From an uncultured beta proteobacterium (GTDB taxonomy: Bacteria > Pseudomonadota > Gammaproteobacteria > Burkholderiales > SG8-39): a stretch of 5,084 nucleotides of DNA. A program made the translations under genes and the position numbers. Shown here piece by piece: positions 1 to 4,754 of this stretch (position 1 is its first letter; every line of letters starts with the position of its first letter). The stretch spans positions 1 through 5,084 of the forward strand of contig CAIPUP010000011.1 in assembly GCA_903868285.1 (NCBI GenBank). The letters run 5' to 3'. The notes beneath the pieces are model-generated. The model was not told where the DNA came from. It ran no database searches and was given only the letters and a program-made list of their open reading frames with translations.

Positions 1-723
1 CGGCAAGCCGGGAAAGCGCCGGCTGGTGGTGACCGCCAGGGCGCGCATATTGCCCGCCCGGATATTGCTCAGCATCGGCGCGATGATCTCGAAGGTGGCC
101 TGAATGTCCTGGTTACGCAGCGCCGCGAACAGCTCGGGCGTGGCCTTGTAGGTGATCGACTGCACATCGATGCCGGCCTGAGAGCGGAACAGCTCGGCTG
201 CCAGATGCTGGGTGCTGCCGACGTTCACCGTGCCGAAGTTGTAAGCCCCCGGCTTGGCACGCGCCATGGCGATCAGCTCGTTGATGTTCTTCGCCGGCAG
301 CTTGGGGTCGGCCACGATCACCAGCCCAAAGTAACCCAGGGTGGAAATCATGGCGAAGTCATTTACCGGGTCGTAGGACAGCGACTTGAACAGCGCCGAG
401 CTCACCACGTTGCCATTGCTGATCAGCAGCAGGGTGTGGCCATCCGGCTCGGCCCGCGCCACCGATTCGGCTGCCGCGATGCCGCCGGCGCTGGGGCGGT
501 TCTCCACCACCACCTGCTGACCGAGTTGCTCGGCCAGCCGCGGCGCGACGGTGCGCGCCACGATATCGGCCACCCCGCCCGGACCGAAGCCCACCACCAG
601 CCGTATCGGCTTGCTTGGATAACTCTGCGCCGAGGCCAGGCCGATCGTGAGCAGCAGGCACAGCGCGCCGGCAAGCATCCGGGCACGCCCCAGGGAGAAC
701 TCCAATTTATTCAATAAAATCAT
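1..723 (-). CDS. Bug/TctC-type tripartite tricarboxylate transporter substrate-binding protein (3' end missing)
   Basis: A periplasmic solute-binding protein of the Bug family, which captures small carboxylates or related compounds for a TctAB-type permease or for sensing. The visible 241 residues have no stop and run off the left edge; the family is usually about 320-330 residues, so roughly a quarter is missing. Residues 1-32 look like a signal peptide: basic residues at K6, R13 and R15, a hydrophobic core near 17-30, and a likely cut after ASA (32). The mature protein opens with the family hallmark YPSKPIRLVVGFGPGG (35-50), followed by VVVENRPSAGG (71-81), DGHTLL (94-99), YDPVNDF (117-123) and the ligand-loop region NVGSTQHLAAEL (167-178). 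The start at 723 is supported by AGG seven bases upstream. It is the last visible gene of the minus-strand operon, 22 bases after the dehydrogenase. It differs clearly from the other binding protein at 2644-3678, so the two probably bind different ligands. The family call is firm; the ligand is unknown. Confidence 0.93.
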   Translation of the reverse strand, partial: MILLNKLEFSLGRARMLAGALCLLLTIGLASAQSYPSKPIRLVVGFGPGGVADIVARTVAPRLAEQLGQQVVVENRPSAGGIAAAESVARAEPDGHTLLLISNGNVVSSALFKSLSYDPVNDFAMISTLGYFGLVIVADPKLPAKNINELIAMARAKPGAYNFGTVNVGSTQHLAAELFRSQAGIDVQSITYKATPELFAALRNQDIQATFEIIAPMLSNIRAGNMRALAVTTSRRFPGLP

Positions 724-742
724 AAGGTTACCTACCTTTCAT
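724..742 (-). promoter_or_regulatory. Ribosome binding site of the second binding protein, inside a small dyad
   Basis: On the minus strand the 22-base gap reads AAGGTAGGTAACCTT just before ATG. AGG at 733-731 is a Shine-Dalgarno core seven bases from the start codon, with a second AAGG at 738-735. AAGGT (738-734) and ACCTT (728-724) are exact inverted copies around a five-base loop that contains the AGG, so the site could fold into a short stem. The ribosome binding site is convincing; a regulatory role for the stem is speculative. Confidence 0.6.
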
Positions 743-745
743 CAA

Positions 746-1711
746 TCATTTACCAACTGCGGCCGACTGCGTCATGCAGTCCCGTATCACCCGCACCAGC
801 AACTCGCGGTCTTCGCTGGACTTGCCGCCATTGGCAGCCCGTACCGCCTCCTTGGCACCGAGGTCGGCCATCCACTGCTGACGCTCGGCCGTGGCCGTCG
901 CCATCAGCGGTGCCAGGCCGGTGCCACGCACTGTCTCGGCCACCTCGCGCATCTCCTCGGCGCGACGCCGGCCATGGCTGACCACGCGCTCGATCATGTA
1001 ACCGGAGATGTGCTGCCAGTCGAGCGAAGGGAAGGTTTCGGTCAGGGATGCCAGCACGCGTTGCTGCACACCAAAGTGCGTGGCGGTGAGCATGCATTCC
1101 ACCGTCAGCGCCTCGATGCCCTTGATCATGATGGAGCGACACATCTTCACCGCCGAAGCCTCGCCCACTTCGGCCGAGACGAACTCGCCCTGCATGCCCA
1201 GTCGCGGCAGCAGCGCAGCGAAAGCCTCGCCGCCCGGGCCGCCGATCAGCAACGGTACCTTGTGACGCGGCTTGGCCACCGCCGCCATCACCGCCACATC
1301 GACATAGCGCGCACCGCTTGCACCGGCTTCGACCAGCGCCGCGGTTTCGCGCTTGCGCTGTGGCGACACCGAGTTGATGTCCAGCAGCAGCGCACCCGCG
1401 CCCAGCGCCGGAATGCAGGCACGCGCTGCGTCCAGGCTGGAGGCCGCCGTGACCGCCAGAAACACCAGGCTGGCACCACGCACTGCCTCGGCATGGCTGG
1501 CACACAGCCTCACCCCGGGCAGCTCGTTGGCCATGGCACTGGCGGTGGCGCGCAGCGACGACTGCGGCGCATCGAACAGGATGTCGTACAGCCGGATATC
1601 GCGCACGCCTTCGGCATGCAGGCCGCGGGCAAAGGTCTGCCCCGCTTCGCCAACGCCGATGAAGGCCACCGACAGCGGTGCCGCTGCGACGGAGGAAGCG
1701 GTCACGTTCAT
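746..1711 (-). CDS. NAD(P)-dependent dehydrogenase, 6-phosphogluconate/beta-hydroxyacid dehydrogenase superfamily with DUF1932-type C-terminus
   Basis: A predicted cytoplasmic oxidoreductase of 321 residues that would use NAD(P) to oxidise or reduce a hydroxy/keto acid. The N-terminal Rossmann fold shows FIGVGEAG (17-24), a GxGxxG dinucleotide site, and the second strand ends in an acidic residue (D43 in LYD), which usually favours NAD. DINSVSP (111-117) replaces the substrate-binding DxSTxxP segment of beta-hydroxyacid dehydrogenases. K189 in VKMCRS is the expected catalytic lysine; the usual Asn four residues later is Ser (S193), as I recall for DUF1932-type proteins. The helical C-terminus (about 190-265) fits DUF1932. 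The start at 1711 lies four bases after the hydrolase stop and puts the Rossmann strand close to the N-terminus. In-frame ATGs at 1726 (11-base overlap with the hydrolase) and 1774 are alternatives; 1774 would give a long overlap. No start has a well-spaced Shine-Dalgarno, so translational coupling is likely. The substrate is unknown. Confidence 0.9.
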   Translation of the reverse strand: MNVTASSVAAAPLSVAFIGVGEAGQTFARGLHAEGVRDIRLYDILFDAPQSSLRATASAMANELPGVRLCASHAEAVRGASLVFLAVTAASSLDAARACIPALGAGALLLDINSVSPQRKRETAALVEAGASGARYVDVAVMAAVAKPRHKVPLLIGGPGGEAFAALLPRLGMQGEFVSAEVGEASAVKMCRSIMIKGIEALTVECMLTATHFGVQQRVLASLTETFPSLDWQHISGYMIERVVSHGRRRAEEMREVAETVRGTGLAPLMATATAERQQWMADLGAKEAVRAANGGKSSEDRELLVRVIRDCMTQSAAVGK

Positions 1712-1715
1712 CGCC

Positions 1716-2588
1716 TCAGAAGCCATACAGCCGCGCCGGGTTGTCGACCAGAATTTTCTGCTGTGTCGCGGCATCGGGGGCGATGAGCGGAATCATGTCC
1801 ACCAGGTCGCCGTCATTGGGCATGTGCTTGCCGACGTTCGGATGCGGCCAGTCGGTGCCCCACAGGATGCGATCGGGCGCAGCCTGGATCAGCGCGCGCG
1901 CAAACGGCACAGCATCGGTAAAGGGCGGGCCCATGCTCGACACGCGCTCCGGTCCGCACACCTTGACCCAGACGTTGTCGTTGCGCATGAAGTCCATCAA
2001 CACCCGGAACGGCTGCTGATCCAGGCCATCGGCGGCACGTACCCGGCCCATATGGTCGATGACTATCGGCACCGGAATCTTGCGGAACATATCCTCGAAC
2101 TCGACGATGTCAGTGGCATCCAGATGCAGCACCAGATGCCAGCCAAAGGCCTTCAGGCGTTGCACCGTGCGCTGGAAAAAATCCATGTCCGGACGACCGC
2201 CCAGATGCTGCACAAAGTTGAAGCGCACCCCGCGTATGCCGCCGGCATGCATGCGCTCGAAGTCCTGATCGGTGTAGCTCTCGTCGATGATGGCGGTGCC
2301 GCGATAGCGACCATTGGAACGGGCAATCGCATCCAGCGTCACCCGCATATCCGGGCCGTGGCAACTGGCATGCACGATGACCGCACGACTGATGCCGAGC
2401 TTGGCATGCAACACCTGCAGGGCCTCGAACGGCGCATCTGGCGGCAGGTAGCTGGCGTTGGGCGCGAACGGAAAAACACTGGCCGGCCCGAAAATATGGC
2501 AATGCGCATCACAGGCATTGGGCGGCATCTTGAAGCGCGGAATATGGGTGTCCGGATCGGGTCCGGCGATGCGATTCTTGGCTGTCAT
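1716..2588 (-). CDS. Amidohydrolase, 2-pyrone-4,6-dicarboxylate hydrolase (LigI)-like
   Basis: A 290-residue cytoplasmic hydrolase of the amidohydrolase superfamily (COG3618/Amidohydro_2 type). Characterised relatives open lactones; LigI hydrolyses 2-pyrone-4,6-dicarboxylate in lignin-aromatic degradation. Visible motifs are DAHCH (27-31, the HxH after strand 1), Y47 near LPPDAP, GVRFNF (120-125), HLD (155-157), IDHMG (177-181), VKVCGPER (208-215) and WGTDWPHPN (243-251) with the catalytic Asp D246. There is no signal peptide, and the length is normal for the group. The start at 2588 is supported by AGAAGG six bases upstream. From memory of LigI, its substrate carboxylates are held by three arginines; R122 and R215 fit two of them, but the third position appears to be H128 (VQHLGG). 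The true substrate may therefore be a related lactone or carboxylate. It sits between a binding protein and a dehydrogenase in one operon. The dehydrogenase is not of the LigC type, so this is not a standard protocatechuate 4,5-cleavage cluster. The fold is certain and the substrate is not. Confidence 0.92.
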   Translation of the reverse strand: MTAKNRIAGPDPDTHIPRFKMPPNACDAHCHIFGPASVFPFAPNASYLPPDAPFEALQVLHAKLGISRAVIVHASCHGPDMRVTLDAIARSNGRYRGTAIIDESYTDQDFERMHAGGIRGVRFNFVQHLGGRPDMDFFQRTVQRLKAFGWHLVLHLDATDIVEFEDMFRKIPVPIVIDHMGRVRAADGLDQQPFRVLMDFMRNDNVWVKVCGPERVSSMGPPFTDAVPFARALIQAAPDRILWGTDWPHPNVGKHMPNDGDLVDMIPLIAPDAATQQKILVDNPARLYGF

Positions 2589-2643
2589 GCTTGGCCTTCT
2601 GCAGTTGAAAAAATCAATAAAACAACATTACAGCTCCACAATA
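2589..2643 (-). other. AT-rich 55-base gap between binding protein and hydrolase genes
   Basis: This is the longest gap inside the minus-strand operon. It is much richer in A/T than its surroundings, with T-runs around 2606-2620 when read on the minus strand. It ends with the hydrolase ribosome binding site (AGAAGG, six bases before the ATG). I see no convincing GC-rich stem in front of the T-run, so it does not look like an intrinsic terminator. It may be an unstructured spacer or an RNA-processing site that lets the binding protein be made in excess of the enzymes; that last point is inference. Confidence 0.4.
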
Positions 2644-3678
2644 TCAATTGGCGCTGGCTCCAGTGAGCTGCACCATGCGGCTCCAGCGCGCCACCTCCCG
2701 GCGCAGATAATCGGCATTCTCCTCAGCACTGCCGCCCACCACATCAAAGCCGATCGCTGTCAGCCGCTCGCGCACATCGGGCTGGCGCAGTGCCTCGTTG
2801 ATCAGGGCGTTGTTCTTCTGAACCACCTCGCGTGGCGTTTTCACCGGCATGAAAAAGCCAACCCAGGACTGCGCCTCGAAATCGGCGAAACCCGACTCGA
2901 CCAGCGTTGGTACATCCGCCAGCGCTGGCGAACGCCGTGCACTCGCCACCGCCAGCGCACGCAACTTGCCCGAACGCACATGCGGCACTGCCGGCGGCAT
3001 CGAGGTCGTCACCATGTCAACCTGAGATCCGATCGCAGCGGTGATGGCGGGAGCCCCGCCCTGAAACGGCACATGCACCGCATTCAAACCCGCGATCGAG
3101 CGCAACAGGTACTCCGCAGCAAGGTGCGAACCACTGCCGACGCCGGCGCTGGAATAACTCACCCCACGGGTCTTGCCTTGCGAAAGAAACTCGCGCAGGT
3201 TGCGAGCCGGGTGCGCAGCAGGCACCGCAAACAATTCCGGGGTGGAGGCCGCGATCGAAATCGTGACGAAATCACGTAACGGGTCATAGCCGGCATCCTT
3301 TTGCAGGGTGGCATTGATCGCAAATGCAGTGGTGATGGCCAGCAGAGTATGGCCATCACTCGCGGAGGCCACCGCACGCGTGGCCAGCGATCCGCCCGCG
3401 CCGCCACGGTTTTCCACCAGCACCGGTTGCGCCAAACGTTCTGCCATTTTCTGCGCCACCAGTCGCGACACGGTGTCGGCGATGCCCCCGGGCGCAAAAC
3501 CCACCACCATGCGCACCCGCTCGGTGGGCCAGGCCAGACCGCTCGCGCCGGCGCTCACCGCACCACCCTGCTGCTGCCCCTGCACCAGCGCCGGACTCAA
3601 GCCCAGCAGGAGAGCAACCATGCTCAGCCTTATTCCGCTGCACAAGCCATTTTTCCACCCTGACAGTCCACCCTGCAT
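2644..3678 (-). CDS. Bug/TctC-type tripartite tricarboxylate transporter substrate-binding protein
   Basis: A complete 344-residue periplasmic solute-binding protein and the first gene of the minus-strand operon. Residues 1-34 form a signal peptide: K9 and R17, then the hydrophobic stretch 18-32, with a likely cut near G34. An unusually long Q/G/A/S-rich linker (35-49) separates it from the family hallmark WPTERVRMVVGFAPGG (50-65). Further family segments are LVENRGGAGG (87-96), DGHTLL (108-113), YDPLRDF (131-137), SAGVGSGSHLAAEY (177-190, ligand-loop region), VPFQGG (203-208), LRALAVAS (239-246) and ADVPTLVESGF (254-264). The linker and slight excess length (typical 320-330) are the only oddities. 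The start at 3678 is strongly supported by AGGAGG four bases upstream, and a TATAAT lies about 40 bases before it. The neighbouring hydrolase suggests a carboxylate or lactone ligand, but the sequence does not identify it. No TctA or TctB gene is in the window; Bug proteins are often encoded apart from them. Confidence 0.95.
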   Translation of the reverse strand: MQGGLSGWKNGLCSGIRLSMVALLLGLSPALVQGQQQGGAVSAGASGLAWPTERVRMVVGFAPGGIADTVSRLVAQKMAERLAQPVLVENRGGAGGSLATRAVASASDGHTLLAITTAFAINATLQKDAGYDPLRDFVTISIAASTPELFAVPAAHPARNLREFLSQGKTRGVSYSSAGVGSGSHLAAEYLLRSIAGLNAVHVPFQGGAPAITAAIGSQVDMVTTSMPPAVPHVRSGKLRALAVASARRSPALADVPTLVESGFADFEAQSWVGFFMPVKTPREVVQKNNALINEALRQPDVRERLTAIGFDVVGGSAEENADYLRREVARWSRMVQLTGASAN

Positions 3679-3689
3679 ATCGCCTCCTC
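3679..3689 (-). promoter_or_regulatory. Strong Shine-Dalgarno of the first binding protein gene
   Basis: On the minus strand AGAGGAGG lies just before the ATG at 3678, with four bases (CGAT) between. It is the strongest ribosome binding site in the window and fixes the start of the binding protein. It fits high expression of a periplasmic binding protein relative to the downstream enzymes. Confidence 0.8.
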
Positions 3690-3719
3690 TGCGGTCGCGG
3701 TGCGCGAAACCGATTGCAG

Positions 3720-3725
3720 ATTATA
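3720..3725 (-). promoter_or_regulatory. Promoter -10 box (TATAAT) of the minus-strand operon
   Basis: The minus strand reads CCTATAATCTG here, a perfect sigma-70 -10 hexamer in an otherwise GC-rich region, in the right place to drive the binding protein operon. Transcription would begin near 3713, giving a leader of about 35 bases that holds the AGGAGG site. The -35 is poor: TTGGTC lies only 14 bases upstream, and hexamers at 16-18 bases spacing (such as AATTGG) match weakly. A weak -35 fits a promoter that needs an activator, which is inference. Confidence 0.55.
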
Positions 3726-3731
3726 GGCGTC

Positions 3732-3743
3732 GGCCCATGGACC
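3732..3743. promoter_or_regulatory. Near-palindrome between the divergent genes, possible operator
   Basis: GGCCCATGGACC is a 12-base inverted repeat with one mismatched pair, centred on CCATGG. It lies in the -10/-35 spacer of the minus-strand promoter and just upstream of the plus-strand gene, where a regulator could affect both. Short palindromes are common by chance in GC-rich DNA and no regulator gene is visible, so this is only a candidate. Confidence 0.25.
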
Positions 3744-3747
3744 AATT

Positions 3748-3756
3748 TGCTATCCT
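3748..3756 (+). promoter_or_regulatory. Extended -10-like motif upstream of the MoxR-type gene
   Basis: TGCTATCCT matches an extended -10 (TGn followed by TATnnT), with four of six bases of TATAAT conserved. No recognisable -35 lies 16-18 bases upstream. If used, transcription would start about three bases before the ATG at 3766, giving an almost leaderless mRNA. That would explain the missing Shine-Dalgarno. This rests on the motif alone. Confidence 0.35.
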
Positions 3757-3765
3757 CCGGCCCCT

Positions 3766-4740
3766 ATGAGCTCAAACACCCAACGCCCCGTCAAAGCCGC
3801 TGCGGTCAATACCCACAGCGACGCCCTTAATCCCGCCCTGCCGCAAAGCATCGATGCCACCATGGCCCTGCTGGCAGGCGCCGACTATGTCGCCGAGCGC
3901 AGTCTGGCCACTGCGGTGTTTCTGTCGCTGCGCATGGGCCGACCGCTGTTTCTTGAGGGCGAAGCCGGTGTCGGCAAAACCGAGATCGCCAAGGTGCTGG
4001 CCAGCACCCTCGGCCGGCGGCTGGTGCGGCTGCAATGCTATGAAGGCCTGGACATCGCCCAGGCCGCCTACGAATGGAACTACCCGCGCCAGATGATCGA
4101 AATCCGCCTGGCCGAAGCCGAGGGCGCAAAGAACCGCGAAGCGCTGACGCAGGACATTTTTTCCGAGAAGTTCCTGATCCGCCGCCCGCTGTTGCAGGCG
4201 CTGCAGCCCGATGTGGCCGGCCCGCCGGTATTGCTGATCGATGAACTGGATCGCACCGACGAGCCGTTCGAGGCCTACCTGCTGGAAGTGCTGTCGGATT
4301 TCCAGCTCACCATTCCCGAACTGGGCACGATCAAGGCCGAGCAGCCACCCATCGTCATCCTGACCTCCAACCGCACGCGCGAAATACACGACGCCATCAA
4401 GCGCCGCTGCTTCTATCACTGGGTCGACTATCCGGATGCCGAACGCGAACTGGCCATCCTGCGACGCAAGGCGCCGGGCGTGGCGGAACGGCTGTCGCAG
4501 GAAGTGGTGGCCTTTGTGCAGCGGCTGCGCAAGATGGATCTGTTCAAGCTGCCGGGCGTGGCCGAGACCCTCGACTGGTCCAAGGCGCTCACCGCCCTGG
4601 ACGCCATTGCGCTCTCACCCCAGACGGTCAACGACACCCTGGGCACACTGCTGAAATATCAGGATGACATTGCCCGCGTTCGCGGCACAGAAGCCGAGCG
4701 CATCCTGTCCGAGGTGCAGGCCGAACTGAACGCGCGCTGA
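3766..4740 (+). CDS. MoxR-family AAA+ ATPase, CoxD-like
   Basis: A complete 324-residue cytoplasmic AAA+ ATPase of the MoxR group. These are hexameric chaperone-like ATPases that work with a VWA-domain partner to mature or activate a client; CoxD and CoxE, for example, help assemble the active site of aerobic CO dehydrogenase. Visible motifs are Walker A GEAGVGKT (65-72), Walker B VLLIDELD (155-162), the MoxR-type segment LLEVLSDFQLTIPELG (172-187), sensor 1 Asn N202 in LTSNRTRE (199-206), arginine-finger region IKRRCFYHWVDYP (211-223), and a C-terminal lid with ETLDWSKAL (267-275) in the sensor 2 area. Nothing essential is missing. The first 25 residues are low-complexity and poorly conserved in appearance. 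The ATG at 3766 has no Shine-Dalgarno but is the first ATG before the conserved region. The CoxE-like partner follows 14 bases later, almost certainly in the same transcript. No CO dehydrogenase subunits are visible, so the client is unknown and a general name is safer than coxD. Confidence 0.94.
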   Translation: MSSNTQRPVKAAAVNTHSDALNPALPQSIDATMALLAGADYVAERSLATAVFLSLRMGRPLFLEGEAGVGKTEIAKVLASTLGRRLVRLQCYEGLDIAQAAYEWNYPRQMIEIRLAEAEGAKNREALTQDIFSEKFLIRRPLLQALQPDVAGPPVLLIDELDRTDEPFEAYLLEVLSDFQLTIPELGTIKAEQPPIVILTSNRTREIHDAIKRRCFYHWVDYPDAERELAILRRKAPGVAERLSQEVVAFVQRLRKMDLFKLPGVAETLDWSKALTALDAIALSPQTVNDTLGTLLKYQDDIARVRGTEAERILSEVQAELNAR

Positions 4741-4754
4741 GCATCACTCGGCCG

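Noticed and set aside
1712..1774. Upstream starts of the dehydrogenase at 1774 or 1726
   Set aside because: The 1774 start would overlap the hydrolase coding region by 59 bases and add residues that do not resemble the family. The 1726 start remains possible but lacks a ribosome binding site and overlaps by 11 bases.
647..1786. Long plus-strand open frame (379 codons) opposite the dehydrogenase
   Set aside because: Its product is rich in His, Arg, Gln and Gly with no recognisable domain, as expected for the antisense of a GC-rich gene. The minus strand has a clear Rossmann-fold enzyme in the same place.
2600..2643. Possible rho-independent terminator after the first binding protein gene
   Set aside because: There is a T-rich run on the minus strand but no preceding GC-rich stem; the best pairing is GTTG/CAAC with a long loop.
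1353..2666. Long plus-strand open frame (437 codons) opposite the hydrolase and part of the dehydrogenase
   Set aside because: It lies antisense to two well-supported genes, crosses their junction, and has no recognisable motifs. GC-rich codon bias makes long antisense frames common.
2458..3279. Plus-strand open frame (273 codons) opposite the first binding protein
   Set aside because: Its composition is His/Arg-rich and it is antisense to a binding protein with complete family motifs.
3772..4419. Minus-strand open frame (215 codons) opposite the MoxR-type ATPase
   Set aside because: The plus strand carries Walker A, Walker B and sensor motifs; the antisense product is Gln/Gly/Ala-rich without a domain.
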